Shown: piece by piece, positions 8,607 through 15,687 of the stretch
Numbering within the stretch: the stretch's first letter is position 1
Layout of the letters: the number at the start of each line of letters is the position of its first letter
Assembly: GCA_964497475.1 (NCBI GenBank)
Contig: CAZCDM010000012.1
Location: forward strand, 1-29,735
Reading direction: 5' to 3'
DNA length: 29,735 nucleotides
Origin: CAZCDM01 sp964497475
GTDB taxonomy: Bacteria > Planctomycetota > Phycisphaerae > SM23-33
Program-made: the position numbers and the translations under genes
Notes under the pieces: generated by a model
Databases searched by the model: none
Told to the model about the DNA's origin: nothing
What the model saw: the letters and a program-made list of their open reading frames with translations, nothing else

Positions 8607-8607
8607 G
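8591..8607. promoter_or_regulatory. Candidate ArsR operator
   Basis: An inverted repeat, CTTTAC-acatc-GTAAGG read on the minus strand (one mismatch), overlaps the -35 box and spacer of the arsR promoter. Position and symmetry suit autorepression by the ArsR product. This is inference only. Confidence 0.4.
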
Positions 8608-8742
8608 TATTTGATTGCGTCGCAGCCGGGCGAGTGTGCGACATGATTTTGGGCCGGCCATTCAGGGGGCTCGAAGCATGTTGCGGGACGATTCACCTGC
8701 CCACCCGTGCGGGCGGCTGCGAGCGTAAGCATGCATTCCAAG

Positions 8743-8766
8743 CATGCCTGTGCGAGCATAGGCATG
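8743..8766. repeat. Hairpin and small direct repeat downstream of araM
   Basis: The perfect arms CATGCCT (8743-8749) and AGGCATG (8760-8766) form a hairpin 36 nt past the araM stop on the minus strand, and TTCC/GGAA can extend it with a bulge. AAGCATGC also occurs twice in tandem (8727-8734 and 8740-8747). A terminator role is possible, but there is no U-tract. Confidence 0.4.
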
Positions 8767-8802
8767 GAACCTGGCCGGGATAGAGCAGGGCAGTGGTGGG
8801 GC

Positions 8803-10116
8803 TTAGCGGGCCCAGGTGTCGATAATCTGCTCGGCCTGGCCTGGCAGGATGCCGACCAGCCGGGCCAGGTCGAGGATGGTGTATCGCGGGCGGATCTCGT
8901 CGGCGTGGGTGAGGACGTCGGTGAGCAGTTCGGGCGTCGCGCCGATGTCGGCTGCGGTGGCGGCGGCCCCGGCGGTGGTGAGGCAGTGTCGGATGGCGGC
9001 CGGGTCGGGGCAGCGCGGGGCGAGCTGGCTGCGGAGGGTGTCCCAGTTGCTGCCGGTGCGGAGTTGCGCGGCGGCCTGGTCGAGGCGGTCTCGCTTGGCG
9101 GCGAATTGCTCTTCGACGACGTCGGCCAGCGGGCCCCACAAGGTGCGGTCGATGGCGTGTCGCGGCACTTGCCAGTCGGGCGATTCGCAGCCGAGCACGA
9201 GCTGGTAGCAGGCCGATGCGAGGATCACGCCCACGCCGACCTGGCGGCCGTGGAGGTCGTGGCCGGTCTGTCGGGCCGAGGCGAGCATGTCGAGGCTGTG
9301 GCTGATGAGGTGTTCGCCGCCGCTGGCCGGTGCGCTCGTGCCAGCCATGGTCATCGCCACGCCGGTCAGTTGCAGGGCGTCGAAGAGGGCGTCAATGGCG
9401 GCCGGTTTGCGGTCGCGCACAGCTGCGGGGTTCTCGCGGTAGAGCGGTTCAATGTCGGCCACGAGCTGCACCGAGGCCGGGCAGTAATAATCGTCGAACA
9501 GCAGGTGGTTCAGCAGCCAGTCCACGCCGGAAACGCTCTTGGCCAAGACATCGCCGAGCCCCGAGGCCGTCAGCTCGTAGGGCGCCTCGCGGAGGATCTG
9601 CGGATCGGCGGCGAGGGCGTAGACCGGCTCGCCGTAGGCGAGGGATTTCACGCCGCGGATGGTCGGGGCGATGTTGGCTGAGGTGTAGCCGTTCATGCTG
9701 GCGCAGGTGGCGAAGGTGACGACGGCTGCGTCGGTGTCCTGGCTGAGCCATTTGGCCAGGTCGCTGAGGACGCCGCCGCCGACGGGCACGAGCAGGTCGA
9801 TGCCGGTCAATTGCGGCAGGAGTTCGTCGCGGGTGATGTCGTCGCAGACGGGCGATTGGCCGTGGCGGTCGGGTAGCAGGATGGTTCGCACGGCCCAGCC
9901 GGCGTCGGTGAGAACGTCTGCGATGGACGAGCCGGCGACGGCGTGGGTGCGGGCATCGGCGAGGACGGCCACGGATCGCCCGGCGGTGGCGCGAGCGGCG
10001 AGGGTGGGCAATTGGGCGATGGCGTCGGGCCCGTAGAGCAGCTCCGCCGGTGCGATGTCGTGAACGCGGCCACAGGCGCAGTCGATGCGTGTGCCGAGGA
10101 TGCTTGCGGTTTTCAT
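8803..10116 (-). CDS. araM: sn-glycerol-1-phosphate dehydrogenase, AraM/EgsA type (437 aa)
   Basis: This enzyme of the iron-dependent alcohol dehydrogenase superfamily is predicted to reduce dihydroxyacetone phosphate to sn-glycerol-1-phosphate with NAD(P)H. It shows the nucleotide-binding GGGVLSDLAK (residues 113-122), 'TFATCASMNGYTSANIAP' (134-151), and the metal ligands Asp189 in SGLGDVLAK, His269 in SGGEHLISH and His289 in HDLHGRQVGVG. These are the AraM/G1PDH signatures rather than those of glycerol dehydrogenase GldA. The length agrees with bacterial AraM proteins. A GAGGAGGA ribosome site precedes the ATG, which overlaps the mtfA stop as ATGA, so the two genes are translationally coupled. 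G1P has the archaeal stereochemistry. In Bacillus it feeds heptaprenylglyceryl phosphate synthesis. No GGGP synthase partner (PcrB) is visible here. Confidence 0.88.
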   Translation of the reverse strand: MKTASILGTRIDCACGRVHDIAPAELLYGPDAIAQLPTLAARATAGRSVAVLADARTHAVAGSSIADVLTDAGWAVRTILLPDRHGQSPVCDDITRDELLPQLTGIDLLVPVGGGVLSDLAKWLSQDTDAAVVTFATCASMNGYTSANIAPTIRGVKSLAYGEPVYALAADPQILREAPYELTASGLGDVLAKSVSGVDWLLNHLLFDDYYCPASVQLVADIEPLYRENPAAVRDRKPAAIDALFDALQLTGVAMTMAGTSAPASGGEHLISHSLDMLASARQTGHDLHGRQVGVGVILASACYQLVLGCESPDWQVPRHAIDRTLWGPLADVVEEQFAAKRDRLDQAAAQLRTGSNWDTLRSQLAPRCPDPAAIRHCLTTAGAAATAADIGATPELLTDVLTHADEIRPRYTILDLARLVGILPGQAEQIIDTWAR

Positions 10117-10958
10117 TGGTCGTCCTCCTCACGCCAGGCGGCGGGGTCCATGCGGTAGTAGCGGCTGAATTCGTCGTAGAGAGCGGGGTGCTTGCGCTGC
10201 AGGGCGCGGGGCTTTTCGAAGAAGGCTTCGGTGGCCACGGCGAAGAACTCGGCCGGGTTGGTCGCGCCGTAGCTGTCGAGGACGTCGCGGCGGTGGTGTT
10301 CGGCGGCGTCCTGGAGGTGCTCGAATTCGTCGTGGCAGATGCGGGCCCAGGAGAGGTAGCTGCTGCGGTCGGGCAGGGGCGGGGCTCCGTCGGCGGGGCT
10401 GTCTTCGCTGTCGAGCTGGTGGGCGAACTCGTGGAGCACGACGTTATGGCCGTCGTGCGGGTCGGCGGAGGTGGTCCGGGCGTGGTCCCAGGTGACGATG
10501 AGAGCCCCGCGGTGCCAGCTCTCGCCGAGGCGGGTTTGCTCGTCGCTCCACAGGCCATTGCCCGCGTAGACATTCTCGGCGATGTAGGCGTGGGGGTAGA
10601 TCAGGACGGTTTGGAGGGTGGGGTAGATGTCGCTGTCGCGGTTGAGCAGGAGGATGCAGGCCTGGGCGGCGATGGTGAGCTTCATCTCGTCGGTGACGGT
10701 CAGGTCGTGGCAGCCTTGGAAGGTTTTCTCGTCGAGGAAGATGTGCATAAGCCCGTGGAGCTGGCTACGCAGCTCGGCCGGCAGGCGGCGATAGAGGGCG
10801 ACGTTGCGGCGGAGGATGTCCTCCCAGCCGGGCTCGGCGGGGCGGGTTCGCAGCTCGGCCCGGCGGCGACGCCGATGGACGCGCAGGCGAATGGACTCGA
10901 AGCAGACGGCAAAGAGGACCGAGCCGACGAGGATGGCCAGGAAGATCAGGTGTGGCAT
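10113..10958 (-). CDS. mtfA: MtfA-family zinc peptidase with N-terminal membrane anchor (281 aa)
   Basis: A metallopeptidase of the MtfA (M90) family. The zinc motif HEFAHQLD (His176, Glu177, His180) is followed by the third ligand Glu238 in NPAEFFAVATEAFFE, a signature of this group. Family hallmarks also include 'DEMKLTIAAQACILLL' (90-105), 'VLIYPHAYI' (118-126) and 'LIVTWDHA'. E. coli MtfA binds the glucose regulator Mlc and has aminopeptidase activity; whether this protein does so is unknown. Residues 2-20 form a single membrane helix followed by a strongly basic RVHRRRRR, so the catalytic domain should stay in the cytoplasm. No ribosome site is visible; instead a TATACT -10 box ends 6 nt before the ATG, suggesting leaderless initiation. 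The gene overlaps araM by 4 nt. Confidence 0.9.
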   Translation of the reverse strand: MPHLIFLAILVGSVLFAVCFESIRLRVHRRRRRAELRTRPAEPGWEDILRRNVALYRRLPAELRSQLHGLMHIFLDEKTFQGCHDLTVTDEMKLTIAAQACILLLNRDSDIYPTLQTVLIYPHAYIAENVYAGNGLWSDEQTRLGESWHRGALIVTWDHARTTSADPHDGHNVVLHEFAHQLDSEDSPADGAPPLPDRSSYLSWARICHDEFEHLQDAAEHHRRDVLDSYGATNPAEFFAVATEAFFEKPRALQRKHPALYDEFSRYYRMDPAAWREEDDQ

Positions 10959-10964
10959 GGCGGG

Positions 10965-10992
10965 AGTATACCAGATTGACCGGCCGGTCCAA
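10965..10992 (-). promoter_or_regulatory. Promoter of mtfA-araM, leaderless geometry
   Basis: On the minus strand TTGGAC (10992-10987) and TATACT (10970-10965) are 16 bp apart. The ATG of mtfA begins 7 nt after the -10, where transcription itself should start. The spacer contains the 12-nt palindrome GACCGGCCGGTC (10978-10989), a possible operator. Confidence 0.55.
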
Positions 10993-11038
10993 GCGATAAG
11001 GTAGGCGAGTGCGGCGGCGGGGCTGGCCGCGGCGGCGG

Positions 11039-12154
<1,116 letters not shown>

Positions 12155-12161
12155 GCCGGGG

Positions 12162-12407
12162 TTATTCTTCGGCCTGGGTGGCTTCGGCACCCTCGGCGGG
12201 TGCCTCTTCCTCGGGCGTCTCTTCCTTCTTGGACTTCGTGCCGACCTTGCTGCGCTGGACGCGGAGCTTGGGCAGGCCGAAGGGGCTGTCCTTGGCGGGG
12301 TCGAATTCGCCTTCTTCGATCATGTGGGCAATGCGCTCGGAACGGGTCATGACGCTACGCTCGCCTTTGAGCCCGCCGTGCGATTTGAGGGAACGATCCA
12401 GTGACAT
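12162..12407 (-). CDS. PVC-signature small basic protein with acidic tail (81 aa)
   Basis: The first 50 residues match by eye the short basic protein conserved through Planctomycetes, Verrucomicrobia and Chlamydiae: 'MSLDRSLKSHGGLKGERSV', then 'TRSERIAHMIEEGEF', then 'SPFGLPKLRVQRSKVG'. Its function is not established; the small size and basic character suggest RNA or ribosome association. Members I recall end soon after the 'GLPK' segment. Here a further tail of about 25 residues follows, first Lys-rich and then strongly acidic (KSKKEETPEEEAPAEGAE). An AAGGAG site lies 9 nt before the ATG. The gene is 26 nt from the SPOR-like gene and 7 nt from the aminotransferase, so it is probably part of that transcription unit. 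It is the best single taxonomic marker in the window. Confidence 0.85.
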   Translation of the reverse strand: MSLDRSLKSHGGLKGERSVMTRSERIAHMIEEGEFDPAKDSPFGLPKLRVQRSKVGTKSKKEETPEEEAPAEGAEATQAEE

Positions 12408-12433
12408 GGGTCCAACTCCTTGCAGGGGTGTGG

Positions 12434-13492
12434 TTACTTGTTCTCTTTGGGTTTGCCGGTGCCCCGGTAGTACAGCGGGGTCAGGGGAGCATCGGGTGAT
12501 TTTCGTTGCTGGAAGGAATAGGTCCGGTGCATGCGGAAGTAGTCCTTGCCGATGGTTTCAATGTCTTTTGCGTGTTGTATGGCGGCCGGGCTGGTGTGGT
12601 CGGCATAGCCGACGCGCGACCAGACGAACAGCCGCTGGTTGGGCGGCGAGCCGATTTTCATGACCTGCGACGGGATGCCCCGCCCGGCGAGGTAATCGCG
12701 GATGCGATAGGCCTCGGTGTAATCGGCGTCGCTGCTGCCGTTGAGCGTCTGGACCACCAGGTAGTGGTACTGGTCGCTCTGCTGGTTTTCTTTGCAGATC
12801 ACGCCACCTTCCAGGACTGGCCCGGTCTGCTTGCCGGTCAGGTCGGGCCGCTTGTCGGGCGTGTTGGTGTGGCTGGTCGGGTCGGCCTGGGTTGGTCCGG
12901 CCGGGGCGGTAAGGCGTCCGACAACAAAGGCAGCGACGATCAGCACGCCGGCTGCGCCCAGCAGGATCATCGCGGTGGTGAAACGCAGCGCGATGGTGCG
13001 GTTGGGCTGGTAGGGCTCGATCAACTCGCCCGGCTGGTCGGCCTGGTCGGCAAAGGTGGGCAGCGCCTCGTTGAAGGTCGGCAGCTCATCGGTCGATGGC
13101 TGAACGTCGTCGACCTCTTCGACCGGCTCGGCGGGGTGCGGTTCATCGGCCGGCTCGTGGAGATCCTCGGGCAGCTCATCGACGTAGTCGGGTTCCTCGG
13201 CGGGGGCGTCTTGCTCGTCGTGTTCGTCCTCGGCCGGGGTCGGCTCGTCGATCTGCTCCGGCTCGGGAGGGGCTGTGAACTGCTCCTGCGGTGCGGGGGC
13301 CTCGTCGTCTTGCGGCGGCGTGGGTTGTTCTTCGGTTGTCAGGTCCTGCGGCTCATCGGGCTCGGTTGGCTCGGCCGGTGGCTGGTCGGGCTGCTGGCCG
13401 GACCGCTTGGCCCAGTCAGGAACCGCCATGGAGCGGTCACCCTGTCGGCTGACCGCTTCGAACAGCCCCTGGTGTTGCTTTTTTTTCGCCAT
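12434..13492 (-). CDS. Membrane protein with acidic proline-rich N-region and SPOR-like C-terminal domain (352 aa)
   Basis: The protein starts with a basic conserved-looking stretch (MAKKKQHQGLFEAVSR), continues with about 125 residues made mainly of Glu, Asp, Pro, Gln and Ala (about 40-160), and has one transmembrane helix at about 172-193 (TAMILLGAAGVLIVAAFVV). The C-terminal part, residues about 243-316, reads like a SPOR repeat: a strand 'YHYLVVQTL', a helix 'DYTEAYRIRDYLAGRGI', a strand 'SQVMKI' and a strand 'RLFVWSRVGY', then a helix. SPOR domains bind denuded peptidoglycan at division sites, so a role at the cell wall is possible, with the acidic region in the cytoplasm. GAGGC precedes the ATG and a good promoter lies at 13553-13581. 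The family name is not recognised; the domain call is by eye. Confidence 0.75.
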   Translation of the reverse strand: MAKKKQHQGLFEAVSRQGDRSMAVPDWAKRSGQQPDQPPAEPTEPDEPQDLTTEEQPTPPQDDEAPAPQEQFTAPPEPEQIDEPTPAEDEHDEQDAPAEEPDYVDELPEDLHEPADEPHPAEPVEEVDDVQPSTDELPTFNEALPTFADQADQPGELIEPYQPNRTIALRFTTAMILLGAAGVLIVAAFVVGRLTAPAGPTQADPTSHTNTPDKRPDLTGKQTGPVLEGGVICKENQQSDQYHYLVVQTLNGSSDADYTEAYRIRDYLAGRGIPSQVMKIGSPPNQRLFVWSRVGYADHTSPAAIQHAKDIETIGKDYFRMHRTYSFQQRKSPDAPLTPLYYRGTGKPKENK

Positions 13493-13552
13493 AGCCGTGC
13501 CTCGTCCGCAACGATCCCCAGAAGCGGTCCGATCAAGCCGATGAACCGGACA

Positions 13553-13581
13553 ACTCTACCCGCAACGGGTCCAAAAGTCAA
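13553..13581 (-). promoter_or_regulatory. Promoter of the SPOR-like protein gene
   Basis: On the minus strand TTGACT (13581-13576) and TAGAGT (13558-13553) are 17 bp apart, with a leader of about 55 nt to the ATG at 13492. It follows the tRNA terminator directly. Confidence 0.65.
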
Positions 13582-13614
13582 GCCGACTTGCCTTGGGATC
13601 GCGGTTCATCCAGC

Positions 13615-13649
13615 AAAAACGGACAGGCCGCCGCAGGGGACCTGTCCGT
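13615..13649 (-). terminator. Intrinsic terminator after tRNA-Lys
   Basis: The 9-bp perfect arms ACGGACAGG (13619-13627) and CCTGTCCGT (13641-13649) are followed on the minus strand by TTTTT. It starts 7 nt beyond the tRNA 3' end and should end the tRNA transcript before the SPOR-like gene promoter. Confidence 0.8.
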
Positions 13650-13655
13650 GGGTAC

Positions 13656-13728
<73 letters not shown>

Positions 13729-13760
13729 GCTGGGCCTCGCCGCCGGGGCGAGAGCGGAAC

Positions 13761-13789
13761 ATTAGACCGTAAACGGGCCGATGGGTCAA
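13761..13789 (-). promoter_or_regulatory. tRNA-Lys promoter
   Basis: TTGACC (13789-13784) and TCTAAT (13766-13761) on the minus strand are separated by 17 bp, each one base from consensus, and lie about 35 nt before the tRNA 5' end. Confidence 0.75.
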
Positions 13790-13807
13790 GCCCCTTTTCG
13801 GGTGTGG

Positions 13808-14320
13808 TTAGTTCTCGGCCGGGGGTGCGGTTCGCTGGATTTTCTCAGCCGGGATACTCGACTCGATCAGGGCGATGAGCTTTTTGAAGTTCGTGAGCTT
13901 CCAGCCGTCGAGTTTCATCTCCTGGCCGTCGCCGTAATGCAGCACGACGATGCCCTTGCCCGGCAGCTCGGACGCATCGAGGGTTTTGACCTCCTGCCAG
14001 GCGATCTTGGCCTTGCCGAGGTAGCCAATGCCCTCGCCGTCGGCGACGAGCTTGCGGCGGAGATAGCGAATTAGAAACCCCAGCAGGACCAGCCCGATGG
14101 CCGGGCCGAGCACGGCGCAGACGTGGTTGAACATCCAGCCGAAGAAGGCGTTGACGTCTTCGCTGAGGGGTTTGTATGGGTAGTGGCCCAGGTCGATGAT
14201 GCACCAGACGCCCAGTGCGAAGGCCAGGCCCATCGCGATAGTGAGCCTCACGGCGGGGTCTTTGGCTGCGTCGCACTGGACGGGGGTGGTCGGCTGGGTG
14301 GTGTCGGTTTGGTCGGTCAT
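13808..14320 (-). CDS. Two-TM protein with PH-like C-terminal domain (170 aa)
   Basis: A small membrane protein not assigned to a named family. A polar Thr/Gln-rich N-terminus is followed by membrane helices at about 26-43 (LTIAMGLAFALGVWCIID) and 67-85 (VCAVLGPAIGLVLLGFLIR). A soluble C-terminal part, about 90-155, alternates strands and ends in a helix: 'DGEGIGYLGKAKIAWQEV', 'KGIVVLHYGDGQEMKL' and 'FKKLIALIES'. That is the order of bacterial PH-like domains next to a membrane hairpin, so the domain probably packs on the membrane surface. GAAGGG precedes the chosen ATG at 14320; longer reading through the GAPDH region on this strand is antisense noise. It diverges from gapA, with a palindrome in its leader. 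Confidence 0.75.
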   Translation of the reverse strand: MTDQTDTTQPTTPVQCDAAKDPAVRLTIAMGLAFALGVWCIIDLGHYPYKPLSEDVNAFFGWMFNHVCAVLGPAIGLVLLGFLIRYLRRKLVADGEGIGYLGKAKIAWQEVKTLDASELPGKGIVVLHYGDGQEMKLDGWKLTNFKKLIALIESSIPAEKIQRTAPPAEN

Positions 14321-14362
14321 GGTCGGCCCTTCGGTTTGCGGATAACGCGAGATGGGATGCGT

Positions 14363-14390
14363 ATCACCGTTATACCGCAGAAACGGTGAT
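14363..14390. promoter_or_regulatory. Palindrome in the gapA divergent region (candidate operator)
   Basis: The perfect 9-bp arms ATCACCGTT (14363-14371) and AACGGTGAT (14382-14390) are separated by 10 nt. The element sits just past the start point of the minus-strand promoter, and a further copy of GTATCACCGT occurs at 14527-14536 in the gapA leader. It has no U-tract, so a protein-binding site is more likely than a terminator. Confidence 0.5.
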
Positions 14391-14401
14391 CTATGGGATA
14401 G

Positions 14402-14430
14402 ATTATGCATCGCGGCTGGGGAAAATTCAA
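14402..14430 (-). promoter_or_regulatory. Candidate promoter of the two-TM protein gene
   Basis: TTGAAT (14430-14425) and CATAAT (14407-14402) on the minus strand are 17 bp apart. The leader of about 75 nt would contain the palindrome at 14363-14390. Confidence 0.45.
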
Positions 14431-14433
14431 CGG

Positions 14434-14462
14434 TTGACACCGGCCGGGCTGGGCGGTAGACT
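14434..14462 (+). promoter_or_regulatory. gapA promoter
   Basis: A perfect TTGACA (14434-14439) and TAGACT (14457-14462) are 17 bp apart. The leader of about 90 nt includes a stem GCCCGAG/CTCGGGC (14473-14479 and 14509-14515) and a copy of the GTATCACCGT motif. Confidence 0.75.
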
Positions 14463-14560
14463 ACTTCGCTCCGCCCGAGGGTTTTTCCGCGGAGGTTCCG
14501 TCGGACCGCTCGGGCAGAGTAACCGTGTATCACCGTCCATATCTCAGAAGGAGACACGAC

Positions 14561-15577
14561 ATGGCAATTAAAGTTGGAATCAACGGATTCGGCCGCATCG
14601 GCCGACTGGTCTTCCGCGTGATGGCTGAGCAGCCCGAGCGGTTCGAAGTGGTTGCGATCAACGACCTCGGCTCGGCCGAGCAGCTGGCCAACCTGCTGAA
14701 GTACGACTCGACGCAGGGCAAGTTCCCGGGCAAGGTCGTCGCCAAGCAGGACGCGATCGTCGTCAATGGCAAGGAGATTCCCATCCTCGCCGAGCGGAAC
14801 CCGGCCGATCTGCCCTGGGCCAAGATGGGCGTCGACGTCGCCATCGAAGGCACGGGCATTTTCACCAGCAACAAGACCGACGACAAGTCCGGCTACGACA
14901 GCCACCTCGACGCCGGTGCGAAGAAGGTCATCATCACCGCCCCGGCCAAGGGCTCGGCCAAGACGGTCGTCCTGGGTGTCAACGACGCCGAGCTGACCGG
15001 TGACGATCACTGCATCTCCAATGCGTCCTGCACCACCAACAGCCTGGCGCCGGTGGTCAAGGTCATCAACGAGAAGTTCGGCATTACCAAGGGCCTGATG
15101 GTCACCTGCCATGGCTACACCAACGACCAGAACACCTGCGACCAGCTCCACAAGGACCCGCGTCGCATGCGTGCCGCTGCGATCAACATCATCCCCACCA
15201 CCACCGGCGCAGCCGCAGCCGTGGGCAAGGTCCTGCCGGAACTCAACGGCAAGCTCGACGGCTACGCCCTCCGCGTGCCCGTCCCGACCGGCTCGATTAC
15301 CGACCTGACGATCAACGTCGAAAAGGCCACCAACATCGAGGAAATCAACGAGACCATCAAAGCCGCCGCCGAAGGCGAGATGAAGGGCATTATCGAGTAC
15401 ACCGCCGACCCGATCGTCTCCAGCGACATCGTCCACAACCCCGCCAGCAGCATCTTTGACAGCGGCAATACCAAGGTCATCGATGGCGACATGGTCAAGA
15501 TCACCATGTGGTACGACAACGAGTGGGGTTACTCCAACCGCACCGCCGACCTCGTCGAGAAGGTCATGAGCCTGTAA
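14561..15577 (+). CDS. gapA: Glyceraldehyde-3-phosphate dehydrogenase, type I (338 aa)
   Basis: A cytoplasmic glycolytic enzyme that oxidises glyceraldehyde-3-phosphate to 1,3-bisphosphoglycerate with NAD. The N-terminal Rossmann motif GINGFGRIGRL (residues 7-17), 'NDL' (34-36, Asp favouring NAD over NADP), the active-site SNASCTTN with Cys157, His184 in 'TCHGYTNDQ' (usually xHSYTNDQ; the His is kept) and 'WYDNEWGYSNR' near the end are all present. The length is standard. The ATG at 14561 follows AGAAGGAG and directly precedes the conserved N-terminus, so the ATG at 14525 is not used. The gene stands alone with its own strong promoter and terminator, and no pgk or tpi follows it. Confidence 0.97.
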   Translation: MAIKVGINGFGRIGRLVFRVMAEQPERFEVVAINDLGSAEQLANLLKYDSTQGKFPGKVVAKQDAIVVNGKEIPILAERNPADLPWAKMGVDVAIEGTGIFTSNKTDDKSGYDSHLDAGAKKVIITAPAKGSAKTVVLGVNDAELTGDDHCISNASCTTNSLAPVVKVINEKFGITKGLMVTCHGYTNDQNTCDQLHKDPRRMRAAAINIIPTTTGAAAAVGKVLPELNGKLDGYALRVPVPTGSITDLTINVEKATNIEEINETIKAAAEGEMKGIIEYTADPIVSSDIVHNPASSIFDSGNTKVIDGDMVKITMWYDNEWGYSNRTADLVEKVMSL

Positions 15578-15621
15578 GGCTCTTCTCGCAGCCGGCCTGG
15601 CCGGTTGCACCGCAAGACCAT

Positions 15622-15650
15622 GGCGGCCCGGAAACGGGTCGCCTTTTTTT
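15622..15650 (+). terminator. gapA intrinsic terminator
   Basis: The stem GGCGGCCCG (15622-15630) / CGGGTCGCC (15635-15643) has a GAAA tetraloop and one G-U pair, and is followed by seven Ts. A weaker hairpin lies just upstream (15588-15608). Confidence 0.9.
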
Positions 15651-15687
15651 ATGGTTCATGTCCCGATTGCGGGGAGTGGATGCGCTC

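Noticed and set aside
6534..8783. 749-codon frame opposite the CoA-disulfide reductase
   Set aside because: The real gene on the other strand has all flavoprotein and rhodanese motifs. The forward frame is a codon-bias shadow.
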